Notes: a model not told the origin generated them from the letters alone. A DNA stretch of 13,230 nucleotides from Kiritimatiellia bacterium (GCA_017457555.1 JAFTHG010000080.1:1-13230); one strand, 5' to 3'; numbered from the stretch's first letter, positions 1 to 8,400 are shown. Translations and numbers: made by a program.

Positions 1-382
1 ATTCAAACGAATTGCTTTTGTGGAGTCAAAACTCCCTGAAAACCTACTTATTATAGCATATCCCATCTTCAATCCCCTACCACCTTTACCGGAGATTTGC
101 ATTTCATCCATACACTCCTGATTTCCCTGACCACACTCCCACGGCACATCTGCTATCAGATTTGAATATCCTAAACCTTCCGCCTCAATTAATGTACTCA
201 CAGGATTGGCGAGGCGATTTAATTCTGTCCGATCCTGAGTTAAAGCATTTATTTCTTTGTGGTGAAGCTATCTCCGCGGTGATGCGCCCCAGTGACAAGC
301 ACACCCAAAACGAAAGGGCGACAGAAGTAAACATCATTTACACACATCTCCTTTCTGCCATCTTTGCAGGGTTGCCACTGTG

Positions 383-399
383 GCGCAGCCACGCTGCGC
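383..399 (+). repeat. Short GC-rich hairpin, first of a cluster of three
   Basis: GCGCAG at 383-388 pairs perfectly with CTGCGC at 394-399 around a 5-nt loop. T-rich sequence follows from about 411. It could be a weak terminator or part of a structured RNA. No gene upstream in the window would need it. Confidence 0.4.
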
Positions 400-437
400 A
401 GGGTGGGTGGTTTTTCCTCTTTTTCTGTCGCTTTTTA

Positions 438-464
438 CCCTGTTGAAAACTTTTTTTGACAGGG
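438..464. repeat. 12-bp inverted repeat with 3-nt loop
   Basis: CCCTGTTGAAAA (438-449) pairs with TTTTTGACAGGG (453-464) around the loop CTT. Ten of the twelve pairs are Watson-Crick and two are G-T. The decamer CTTTTTACCC lies just before it (431-440, overlapping the stem) and occurs again at 488-497. The structure is clear at sequence level. The function is unknown; candidates are a terminator, a small palindromic interspersed repeat, or part of an RNA. Confidence 0.55.
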
Positions 465-497
465 CAGTTTTTGGAGCGCATGAGCCACTTTTTACCC

Positions 498-515
498 CAA
501 AAAGAGCCCTTTTTG
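498..515. repeat. 7-bp inverted repeat, third hairpin of the cluster
   Basis: CAAAAAG (498-504) pairs perfectly with CTTTTTG (509-515) around a 4-nt loop (AGCC). It lies directly after the second copy of CTTTTTACCC, so the two later hairpins form similar modules. Function unknown. Confidence 0.4.
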
Positions 516-649
516 AAGAAAAGCAATTTCCTGTATAAGTCTTTGAAATGCAGTATCTTATGCTGAAAATTGCCATAAATGAACCCGTCTACAGCGGCTT
601 CCTTGTCCTAAAATGACCGAGTGATCACCACGATTTTGCCTGTTCATAA

Positions 650-737
650 CTCCAATGTCGCTGAAATTGCGCTCCAATGTCACTGAAATTGACCTTCACT
701 TTCGCTGAAATTGACCCGCCTTTTCGCCGTAACTTTG
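650..737 (-). repeat. Four degenerate 22-bp tandem repeats, IS21-end-like
   Basis: Units start at 650, 672, 694 and 716, each 22 bp. The first two differ at three positions, the third keeps the TTCGCTGAAATTGAC half, and the fourth is more decayed. Read on the - strand the core is CAATTTCAGYGACATTGGAG, and the flank contains GTGGTGATCAC (624-634). IS21-family elements are known to carry multiple terminal repeats of about 20 bp, and these have a similar look from memory. No istA or istB gene is in the window, so this would be a solo end or relic. The tandem array has no spacers, so it is not CRISPR. Confidence 0.45.
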
Positions 738-979
738 GCTCAAAAATGCCGCGTTTTCGCCTTAAAAATGTTGATAACTTCCTCCACACACGCTCACGCC
801 ATTTGCCATCACCCTGCTTCTGTGCTATCATCTCCATAGCAGAGCGGTGGAATGCGCTTTGTCATTGACAGGTGCATTGAAGTGAACGCATCCAAGCGAC
901 ACATCGGATGATTCGGCTAACATAAGTGGAAACCTCTTCAATACACATTACTATAACGCGTCACACATCACGCAAAGAA

Positions 980-1008
980 TTGACTCGTGTTCTTTTCTCA
1001 AAGATAAA
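980..1008 (+). promoter_or_regulatory. Distal promoter-like element upstream of the carboxyltransferase gene
   Basis: TTGACT (980-985) and GATAAA (1003-1008) are separated by 17 bp, close to sigma-70 consensus spacing. The same arrangement, with the identical 14-mer TCAAAGATAAAAAC (998-1011) and the 9-mer AAAGAATTG (974-982), recurs upstream of gapA at 9612-9648. If active it would give a leader of about 280 nt before the carboxyltransferase start. Promoter activity is inferred. Confidence 0.4.
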
Positions 1009-1128
1009 AACACCGTTCTCCGCCTTCACACCCTCTTTTTAAGCTCATCACGGAGGGTTGTACAAGGAATAGCTAAAGATTTGGCGACTTACATAATTGG
1101 TTCATACGCTCCATCAAAGATTCTGATT

Positions 1129-1151
1129 TTCAGCCGCTGAATAATTTTTTT
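1129..1151 (+). terminator. Weak terminator- or attenuator-like hairpin in the leader
   Basis: TTCAG (1129-1133) pairs with CTGAA (1137-1141) around a 3-nt loop, followed three bases later by seven T residues (1145-1151). The stem is short, so strength is doubtful. It lies between the distal (980-1008) and proximal (1207-1236) promoter-like elements and could stop transcripts from the distal one, yielding a short RNA. Confidence 0.25.
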
Positions 1152-1206
1152 CGCATTACGGCACTATTGTGCAAGCTTCCAAATGGAATTATTTACGGGT
1201 TAAGTA

Positions 1207-1236
1207 TTGACTTCTTATAGGTAGAAATGGGATAAT
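1207..1236 (+). promoter_or_regulatory. Sigma-70-type promoter for the carboxyltransferase gene
   Basis: TTGACT (1207-1212) and GATAAT (1231-1236) each match five of six consensus bases and are 18 bp apart. A start near 1243 would give a leader of about 50 nt. This is the best promoter match in the window, and its design (TTGACT, 18-bp spacer) is repeated at gapA. Confidence 0.6.
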
Positions 1237-1294
1237 GATAGTGATTTAAACTTCGTTGAGCCAAAACTGCAATTTAGCCGAAAGGATACTGTAT

Positions 1295-3148
1295 ATGGCC
1301 AAGACAGAGAAGAAGACCGTTCGTTTCGTCGACACGACGTTACGCGATGCCCACCAGTCTTTGTGGGCGACACGTATGCGCACCAAGGACATCCTTGGCA
1401 TTCTTGAAGCCGTCGATGACGCCGGATTCTATGCTATCGAATGCTGGGGTGGCGCAACGTTTGACGTCTGCATGCGCTTCCTCCGCGAAGATCCGTGGGA
1501 ACGTCTGCGTCAGATTAAGGCTGTCTGCAAGAAGACGCCGCTCCAGATGTTGCTGCGTGGCCAGAACTGCTTGGGTTACAAGCACTATCCGGATGACGTG
1601 TTGGAACGCTGTGTTGCCAAAATGTGCGAAAACGGCATGGATATCTTCCGCTGCTTTGACGCATTGAATGATGTGCGTAACCTCGAAGCTGCCATCAAGG
1701 CAGTCAAGAAGTATGGCGGTCACGCTCAGGGCACCATCTGCTACACCTTCTCCCCCGTTCACACAGTGGCCAACTATGTAAAGTTCGCCAAGGAACAGGT
1801 GCAGCTCGGCATTGACTCGATCGCCATTAAGGATATGGCCGGCATCCTGACGCCTTCCGCTGCCCGCGAATTAGTGACCGGCTTGAAGAAGGCACTGCCT
1901 GATTTGCCGATCGAAATCCACTCGCACATGACCTCCGGCATGGCTCCGGCAATGTACATGGCCGCTATTGAAGCCGGCGCAGGCGCCATTGACTGCGCTG
2001 TAGCCACGCTCTCCGGCTTCTCCTCGCAGCCGGCTCACGGCACGATGCACGCCATCTTTGAAGGACTCGGCTACGAAACCGGCATCAAGACCGACCGCAT
2101 CACCGAGATTGACAACTACTTCAAGGCGCTCAAGCCCGAACGCGCCCTTCAGGCTAATGCTGACGCAGAAGCCGTTGACGTGCAGGTGCTCCTCCACCAC
2201 ATCCCCGGCGGCATGATTTCCAATACGCGCAGCCAGCTGGCTCAGCAGGACGCTTTGGATCGTCTGCCTGAAGTGCTCGAAGAATTGCCGCGCGTCCGCA
2301 AGGATATGGGCTATCCTCCGTTGGTGACGCCGACCTCCCAGATTATGGGTGTGCAGGCTGTGCTCAACGTCCTCAGCGGCGAACGCTACAGCATGGTGTC
2401 CAACGAAACCCGTCAGTACGTGAAGGGTTACTATGGTCGCAGCCCCGCTCCCGTAGATGCCAAGCTCGAAAAGAAGATTCTGGGCAAAGAAAAGAAGATC
2501 ACCTGCCGTCCGGCAGACCTTCTGGAACCCGGTTTGGCTCAGGCCGCCAAGGAACTCGACCCGAAGTTGGTCCAGAGCGAAGAAGACATTCTCTCCTACT
2601 GCATGTTCCCGGCAGTGGCACTGGATTACTTCAAGTGGCGTGCTAAACCCGAAGGCGAACGCGACCCGATTCCTGCTGACTCGGAAATGACCATCGCCAA
2701 GGCCGCAGCCAAAGCTGAAGAAGCCAAGGCCGCCCCTGCTCCGGCTCCGCTGGGCGCAGACGATGCCAAGTTTGCCGTGATTGGTAAGCAGTTTGTCGCA
2801 CTCTTCGGTTCGCTCGGTGGCAATATCAAGGTAGATGCCTCAGCTCTGGCCGCCGCTCCGGCTACCGAAGCAGCAGCACCTGCAGCCGAAGCCGCTCCTG
2901 CAGCTGCCGCCGCACCGAAGAAGACCCTTAACGCCACCCTGACCGGTACGTTCTACCGTTCCGACAAGCCCGGTGAAAACATGGTCGAAGAAGGTGCCAC
3001 GGTGAAGGCCGGTGACGGCGTCTGCGTGCTCGAAGCAATGAAACTCTTCAACCCGGTGAAGGCTACGGAAGATTGCAAGATTGTACGCTTCTTGGTCAAG
3101 CCCGGTGAGAACGTTTCGAAAGGCAGCCCGATCGCTGAAATTGAATAA
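1295..3148 (+). CDS. Biotin-dependent carboxyltransferase (OadA / pyruvate carboxylase subunit B type)
   Basis: This 617-residue cytoplasmic enzyme transfers a carboxyl group between biotin and pyruvate/oxaloacetate. ATG 1295 is preferred over an in-frame TTG at 1256 because AAGGA sits 8 bases upstream and family homology begins right after it. An HMGL-like TIM barrel (residues ~8-275) starts with DTTLRDAHQS. Probable metal ligands are D13, K179 (the carbamylated lysine in IAIKDMAG) and H209/H211 (IHSH). The conserved carboxylase C-terminal domain follows (~290-465). Two Ala/Pro-rich linkers flank a ~35-residue segment (~487-525), and the biotinyl domain (~546-617) has K583 in EAMKL, 34 residues from the C-terminus. 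The GTFYR element at the start of that domain is more typical of AccB than of OadA. No beta or gamma Na+-pump subunit is nearby, so it could be oxaloacetate decarboxylase alpha, subunit B of a two-subunit pyruvate carboxylase, or a transcarboxylase subunit. The family is certain; the exact reaction is not. Confidence 0.93.
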   Translation: MAKTEKKTVRFVDTTLRDAHQSLWATRMRTKDILGILEAVDDAGFYAIECWGGATFDVCMRFLREDPWERLRQIKAVCKKTPLQMLLRGQNCLGYKHYPDDVLERCVAKMCENGMDIFRCFDALNDVRNLEAAIKAVKKYGGHAQGTICYTFSPVHTVANYVKFAKEQVQLGIDSIAIKDMAGILTPSAARELVTGLKKALPDLPIEIHSHMTSGMAPAMYMAAIEAGAGAIDCAVATLSGFSSQPAHGTMHAIFEGLGYETGIKTDRITEIDNYFKALKPERALQANADAEAVDVQVLLHHIPGGMISNTRSQLAQQDALDRLPEVLEELPRVRKDMGYPPLVTPTSQIMGVQAVLNVLSGERYSMVSNETRQYVKGYYGRSPAPVDAKLEKKILGKEKKITCRPADLLEPGLAQAAKELDPKLVQSEEDILSYCMFPAVALDYFKWRAKPEGERDPIPADSEMTIAKAAAKAEEAKAAPAPAPLGADDAKFAVIGKQFVALFGSLGGNIKVDASALAAAPATEAAAPAAEAAPAAAAAPKKTLNATLTGTFYRSDKPGENMVEEGATVKAGDGVCVLEAMKLFNPVKATEDCKIVRFLVKPGENVSKGSPIAEIE

Positions 3149-3159
3149 CCTCCTTCAAG

Positions 3160-3184
3160 GGCCGTTGCGGATTCCGTAACGGCC
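3160..3184 (+). terminator. 11-bp hairpin after the carboxyltransferase gene
   Basis: GGCCGTTGCGG (3160-3170) pairs with CCGTAACGGCC (3174-3184) around the loop ATT, with a single G-T pair. It begins 11 bases after the stop codon, as expected for a 3'-end structure, but no T-run follows. It may act as a Rho-assisted terminator or as a 3' mRNA stabiliser rather than a classical intrinsic terminator. Confidence 0.5.
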
Positions 3185-3188
3185 ATCT

Positions 3189-3230
3189 ATTGCCACGTGT
3201 TGTACGGAAACGTGCAACACGTGTCGCAAT
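3189..3230 (+). repeat. Long hairpin with GAAA tetraloop
   Basis: CACGTGTTGTACG (3194-3206) pairs with CGTGCAACACGTG (3211-3223), 13 bp with one G-T pair, closed by GAAA, a GNRA-type tetraloop. ATTGC (3189-3193) and GCAAT (3226-3230) add five pairs beyond a 2-nt bulge (3224-3225). It follows the 3160-3184 hairpin by four bases. The stable tetraloop suggests an RNA-level role: 3'-end protection, termination, or a leader element for the exporter gene. Confidence 0.5.
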
Positions 3231-3242
3231 AATCAGAGCGTT

Positions 3243-3272
3243 TTGACATCCCGTATCACACGCCACCTGATT
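3243..3272 (+). promoter_or_regulatory. Possible promoter for the exporter-protease-panD operon
   Basis: TTGACA (3243-3248) is a perfect -35 box, but the best -10 candidates 17-19 bp downstream (around 3266-3273) match poorly. It lies between the hairpins and the exporter start, where an operon promoter would be expected. The operon might instead be transcribed by read-through from the carboxyltransferase gene. Confidence 0.3.
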
Positions 3273-3374
3273 CCAAAACACCCCACCCTGTCTGCGAACA
3301 GCCTTTTGCCTAAGCTTATCCCGGACAGCAGCATTCACCAGACCTTTCCCAAACGCCCCCAATCGGAGCCCGAT

Positions 3375-5435
3375 ATGTCAAAGAAAAAGCAGAACCACAT
3401 TGCATTTACAGGGAATCAAGAGTGGTTTGACCGCGAATATACAGGGAAAGAAGTCTATCGGCGGTTGTGGACCTTTGCCCGCCGTTACAAAAAATTAATC
3501 TTTACAGGCGCAGTCTTAGGCATGGTCACAGGCGGTGCATGGGCACCCCTTTTCTCCGTGATTCAGCCAATGATTAATGGTATGCAGGCCGCCTCGGATG
3601 CCGCAGCCACCGAAATCGCCGCTCCTGCAACGCCCGGTACCACGGCTGAAGTCGTTGTCCCCGTGCAGGAAGTTGTCCCTGACCAAGCTGCTTCTCTTTC
3701 CGCAGCGGAAGCCATTGCCCCCACTCCGGAAGCCTCTTCTTCTGAGGCTCAGCCGGCATCCAAATTGGAACGTCAGACTAAAAAAGACGCAGAAAAGTAT
3801 CAGAAGTATGTTGATTTAGCCGCCAAATATCTTGGCAAAATCGGTATCACTGGCCCGACAGCCGTCCTAATCGTCTTCTCTCTTCTGATGACTGCTGCCA
3901 TCCTTTTGAAGATGATCACCCAATATTTGAACCAGTACTTCCTGACAAAAGCCGGGATGATTGTGGTGATGGACGTCCGCAATGCAATGTTTAAGCACCT
4001 GCAAGATCAGTCTCTTGCCTTCCATGGCCGAAGTGATGTCGGTCGCTTAATGAGCCGTGCGACAGGCGATCCCGAAATCATCCGCACCTTAATCAGCCAG
4101 ACGATGAGCGATGTCTGCCGTGCCCCCTTTGAAATTTTAACCGCCATTCTCTTTATTTGCTACTTTGCCGTGTCCAACAATATGGTGTCCCTCCTCCTCG
4201 TCGCCATCGTTGGATTCCCGCTGTGTATGCTGCCCATCGTCTGGATCGGCAAGCAAATCCGCTGCTGGTCAAAGCGTTTGATGGAACAAAGCGCAGGCAT
4301 CGGCTCCCGTTTTCACGAAAACCTGACCTGTATCAAGGTGGTAAAGGCCTATCACACCGAAGCCCACGAAGTCCTCAAATACGAAGATTATAACCGGAAG
4401 GCCTACAAAATGTGTATGCGCGCAACGCGTTGGGGCATTCTGGTGGGGCCTTTGACCGAAACCGTAGCCTTTGCTTTAGCGGCAATCTTCGTGGCCTACT
4501 GTCTGGCAACAGGACACGGTTTGGCCGACATCATTCCTTTGATTCCACCCTTCCTGATTCTCTACAAGCCGATGAAGCAGTTGGGCCGCTTGCAGGTGGC
4601 ACTCGAGAATGGCCGCGCAGCGTTGCAGCGTATCTTCTCTTTGCTGGACGTGCATCAGGAACTCATTGAAAAGCCCGAAGCACTCCCCTTGACCACCTTT
4701 AAGGAGGCACTGACCTTCCAGGATGTTTCGTTTGGCTATACTCCTGAAAAGGGCGATATCGTCAAGAAGGCCTCGTTTACGATTAAACCCGGTCAGATGT
4801 TCGCCGTTGTCGGCTCCACAGGCAGTGGGAAGAGCACGTTGGCGAACCTGTTGGCACGCTTCTACGATGTTTCAGACGGCCAAATACTGTTGGATGGGCA
4901 CGATTTGCGCGACTACAAGATCGCGGACGTGCGAACCATTATCGGCGCTGTGACGCAGGAAGCCCTCCTTTTCAATACCACCATTGCTGAAAACATTGCT
5001 TACGGTTCGCCAAACGCCACACAAGAAGAGATTGAAGCCGCAGCCAAATTGGCTAATGCTCACGATTTTATTGTGGCCCATCCGGACGGCTATCAGCGCA
5101 TTGTCGGCGAAAAGGGCTTTGTCCTCAGTGGCGGTGAACGGCAGCGTGTTGCGATTGCGCGTGCCATTTTGAAGAACCCACCGATTCTAATTCTTGACGA
5201 AGCAACCAGTGCACTGGATACCGTCACCGAACAACAGGTGCAGGCCGCTATCAATAATTTAATGAAGAATCGCACCATCTTTGCGATTGCTCACCGTTTG
5301 TCTACCATCCGTCAGGCCGACTGTATTCTCGTGCTCGATCAGGGTGTCATCGCAGAGCGGGGCACGCATGATGAACTTTACGAAAAGGGTGGCATCTATC
5401 GCAAGCTGTGCGACATCCAGAATCAGAATGCGTAA
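3375..5435 (+). CDS. ABC exporter, MsbA/lipid-flippase-like, fused membrane and ATPase domains
   Basis: This 686-residue half-transporter should act as a homodimer in the inner membrane. ATG 3375 has GGAG six bases upstream. An in-frame TTG at 3243 is rejected because its extra 44 residues look unlike coding sequence and overlap a -35-like box. The membrane domain has TM1 (~41-63), TM2 (~157-180), TM3/4 (~250-292) and TM5/6 (~352-400), with the family motif HGRSDVGRLMSRATGD. The ATPase domain (~460-686) has Walker A GSTGSGKST (480-488, K486), Q-loop VTQEALLF, signature LSGGERQ (584-590), Walker B ILILDE (D608, catalytic E609), D-loop SALD and H-loop H640. The TM1-TM2 loop carries an unusual insertion of ~80 residues (~70-150), Ala/Pro/Glu-rich and then Lys-rich, placed outside the membrane. 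Lipid A core or another lipid is a plausible cargo, but MsbA-like sequences also include drug and peptide exporters. It is the first gene of a likely operon with the protease and panD. Confidence 0.9.
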   Translation: MSKKKQNHIAFTGNQEWFDREYTGKEVYRRLWTFARRYKKLIFTGAVLGMVTGGAWAPLFSVIQPMINGMQAASDAAATEIAAPATPGTTAEVVVPVQEVVPDQAASLSAAEAIAPTPEASSSEAQPASKLERQTKKDAEKYQKYVDLAAKYLGKIGITGPTAVLIVFSLLMTAAILLKMITQYLNQYFLTKAGMIVVMDVRNAMFKHLQDQSLAFHGRSDVGRLMSRATGDPEIIRTLISQTMSDVCRAPFEILTAILFICYFAVSNNMVSLLLVAIVGFPLCMLPIVWIGKQIRCWSKRLMEQSAGIGSRFHENLTCIKVVKAYHTEAHEVLKYEDYNRKAYKMCMRATRWGILVGPLTETVAFALAAIFVAYCLATGHGLADIIPLIPPFLILYKPMKQLGRLQVALENGRAALQRIFSLLDVHQELIEKPEALPLTTFKEALTFQDVSFGYTPEKGDIVKKASFTIKPGQMFAVVGSTGSGKSTLANLLARFYDVSDGQILLDGHDLRDYKIADVRTIIGAVTQEALLFNTTIAENIAYGSPNATQEEIEAAAKLANAHDFIVAHPDGYQRIVGEKGFVLSGGERQRVAIARAILKNPPILILDEATSALDTVTEQQVQAAINNLMKNRTIFAIAHRLSTIRQADCILVLDQGVIAERGTHDELYEKGGIYRKLCDIQNQNA

Positions 5436-5470
5436 TTCCAGCGTCACTTACGATTTTACAAGGTTAATAT

Positions 5471-8400
5471 ATGATTTCATCTGCACTTAAACCGCACATC
5501 CTGTTGAGTTCACTCCTCTGCTCAACACTTGCCGTAGCGACAACAGCGACAGAACCCGCAGCAACCGTGCAACAACAGCACAATGTTGCCCTTGCCGAGG
5601 CTTGGCCCTGCCAGCCAGAACCGCTTAAGTTACCGCAGGGTTTTGATCCTAACCGCATCTATTTCGGAGCACGCCCATCCCTGCTGCCGGATGGTTCCAA
5701 GTTCCTCTTTGAATGGTGTGATGCCATTTGGATTGCCCCAACTGCAGGTGGCACAGCAAAAATTTTGCAACACACCACCGGCCGTGACACGTGGCCCATC
5801 GTTTCAAATGACGGTAAGCGTTTCTGCTTCCAATCCAATCGCTCCGGCGGTTGGCACGTCTTTGTAGCAGACATCAGCGAAGGTGCTGAAGCGCGTCAGA
5901 TCGGTTTCAATTCCGAAGCTGAGCGTCCTTACGCTTGGTCTGCCGATGACAAAGAATTGCTTTGTTATGTTGTGCGTGACGACGAAGGCTCCGTCTTTGA
6001 TATTGGTCGCTTGGCATGGCTCCCCGCCGACCAGCGAGCCGCAGAGCGTCGTATCTTTGATGCACCCGGTTATGAACCCTCTCCCTCTCCAGATGGCCGT
6101 TACATCCTCTTCACGCAAGAGGGTGAAGACCTCTATCGTAAGGGCACCACAGGTGAAAATGTATCGCGTATCTGGTGCTATGACACACAGACAAAGACCT
6201 TTAATTTAATTGTTAAGCACGAAACCGAAAGCCGCACACCCCTCTGGGCTCCCGATGGCAAGGGCTTCTACTATGTAGGCGGTCAGGATGGCACGCAAAA
6301 CATCTGGTATCACACCTTCCCCGAAGCGGAAGAGCGCCAGATTACCTTCTTCCGCGGTGACAGCGTCATCCACCCGTCTCTTTCAAAAGATGGTAAAACG
6401 ATGGTGTTCCGTCAGGGTATCGACTTCTGGAGTATCAATCCGGAAGAAGGTGGCGTACCAAAGCGCATTATCCTGACGCCGGAAGATACCGGTTTGGTAC
6501 GTGAAAAGACACGTCGCCGCTACTATGACTCCCTCTGGAACAATGACTTCCCCGGTAGTCTCACGGCGACCAATGCCGGGCTTGAATTCGCCTTTACCAC
6601 CGGCGGTGACCTCTATGTAATGGATACGGTATTGCGTGAACCACGTTTGGTTTATGGTAGTGCGCGCACCCATGAACGTGACTGCGTCTTCTCCAAAGAC
6701 GGTTCCCGCCTCTACTTCCTCTCCGACCGTGGCGACAGCATCGCCCTGCTGATGGCAGAGAAAGCCCGCCCTGAACACTTCTGGTGGGAAAACTCCGAAT
6801 TCCGCATTCGCGCCCTGGCTGAAGGACCTGAACGCCGCTCCCTGCTCTCCATCTCCCCAGAAGGCACCCAGCTCGCATGGGTTGAAGCGGGCAGCACGCT
6901 CGTCATCGCCGATATTGAGGGCAATATCAAACGTAAATTCCCGCCACAGAAGAGTGTCAACTCTTACGACTGGTCACCGGATGGCCGCTGGATCGTTGCG
7001 GCACTGGAAGACGATTACGCCAATAATGACATCTGGTTGCTGCCCCTTGATGAAAGCGAAGGCGCAGAACGTTATAACGTTTCCAGAAGTTTTACGTGGG
7101 ATGGTGTGCCGTCCTGGTCACCGGATGGTAAGTTGATCATCTGGAATGGTCAGCGTGTCGGCAGTGGCACAACTCTCTTCTATGTATGGCTCAACCGCAA
7201 TGATGAAGAGTCACTGAAGGCCGAAACATATCGTAAGGCAATTGAACACATGGGCATCCGTCTGCAAGACCGTCCGGAAACCTCTGCCGCAATGCTCGGC
7301 TCCACCGCTGTTGCTGCACCGGATCCCCACAGCCCTAATGCTGATGCCACAATGTTAGCAGAGCGTCAAGCGCAGGAAACGCGTGTGCTCGTGGAATTGG
7401 ACGGTCTGCATGAACGCGTCCATGCAGAACCCATCGCTGCACTCGGTACGCCTTTCTTTGCGCCGGACTCGCGCCGCATCCTCTTCCCGGCAACGATCAA
7501 TAATCGGCCTGGCACCTATGAAGTCACCCTGCCGAACAACATGACACCCAGGTTCCTTCGCGACCGGTGGGGCTATCCTGTCGGTTGGTTCGGACGCGAT
7601 AAGGATCCGCTCCGCGCTGACAAACTCGTGATGGTAACCTCTGACTATCGGATTGGTACGTTGGATGAGACCTACCCCTTCAAGGTCTATCAGGAACTCA
7701 ATTTGCAGGATTATCAGGAACTTGGCTTTATGATGGCCTGGGGTATCTTACGTGACAACTACTATGATGCCAACTTCCATGGCGCGAACTGGGATGCCAT
7801 CCGTGAAAAGTATCGGGCACCGGCCCGCTTTGCCCCATCGCGCACCGTCTATGAACGTGTTTTCAACTCGCTCAATGGCGAACTCAACTCTTCGCATCTT
7901 GGTTTTTATGGTAACGAATCTTCCAGAAAGGAATGGGCCACCGACAGAACCATCCACTCTTGGGAACCTGTGACCTCTCACCTCGGTCTTATCTTTGATC
8001 AGGACTATGGTGGAGAACAAGGTTGGCTCGTGAAGAGCGTCATTCCCGGAGGCCCTGCCGATTCCGAGCAGATTGGCATCCGCCCCGGAGACTTACTGGT
8101 TTCCATTGACGGCAAACCCATTCGCAATGGTATTGACCCGACGGTTCTCTTAAATGGTCCGAAACCCGGCAAGTTTATTCTGGAAGTGCGCTCCGGTGAA
8201 ACCCTGCGTAAGGTCTTTCTGGAGGCAATCACCTATCCGGAAGCACGCGACCTAGTGCAGAAGGCAATGTATGCCTCCCGCCGGAATTACGTCCATCGCC
8301 GTTCGGGTGGCGCCTTTGGTTACATCAATATCGCCCAGATGAATAACGATGAATACAACCGTTTTGAACGCGAAATCTTTGCAGAAGGTTTTGATAAAGA

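Larger units (their letters stand above)
1..1206. other. Gene-free AT-rich region upstream of the carboxyltransferase gene
   Basis: I see no convincing gene in this stretch. The open frames are short, overlap each other on both strands, lack a good ribosome binding site and show no recognisable family. It does hold structure: a short hairpin at 22-35 (5-bp stem), a hairpin cluster at 383-515, degenerate 22-bp repeats at 650-737, and a promoter-like pair at 980-1008. The length and the repeat content suggest an accessory or formerly mobile segment to the left of a housekeeping block. A short regulatory RNA cannot be excluded. Confidence 0.6.

Noticed and set aside
162..446. 94-residue + strand open frame starting with TTG
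   Set aside because: No ribosome binding site, no family resemblance, and its end runs into the hairpin cluster. It is probably chance.
334..576. Two overlapping short - strand open frames, basic and Lys-rich
   Set aside because: They run through the hairpins and T-rich runs in two frames. Their composition reflects the A/T-rich repeats rather than selection for protein.
650..737. CRISPR-like repetition
   Set aside because: The 22-bp units are contiguous, without unique spacers, and they decay along the array.
769..777. DnaA-box-like TGTTGATAA (one mismatch)
   Set aside because: A single isolated site with no dnaA/dnaN context and no cluster does not support an origin.
625..837. 70-residue - strand open frame
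   Set aside because: Its sequence is largely the translated 22-bp repeats. It is better explained as a non-coding repeat block.
1256..1294. Upstream TTG start for the carboxyltransferase gene
   Set aside because: It adds 13 residues with no homology, whereas ATG 1295 has a well-spaced AAGGA.
3243..3374. Upstream TTG start for the ABC exporter
   Set aside because: The added 44 residues are Pro/Ser-rich and unlike the family, and the TTG is part of a perfect TTGACA box. ATG 3375 has GGAG upstream.
5471..5545. Lipoprotein signal at C17 of the protease
   Set aside because: The residues before the cysteine (SLL) do not fit a lipobox. An ordinary Sec signal peptide is more likely.
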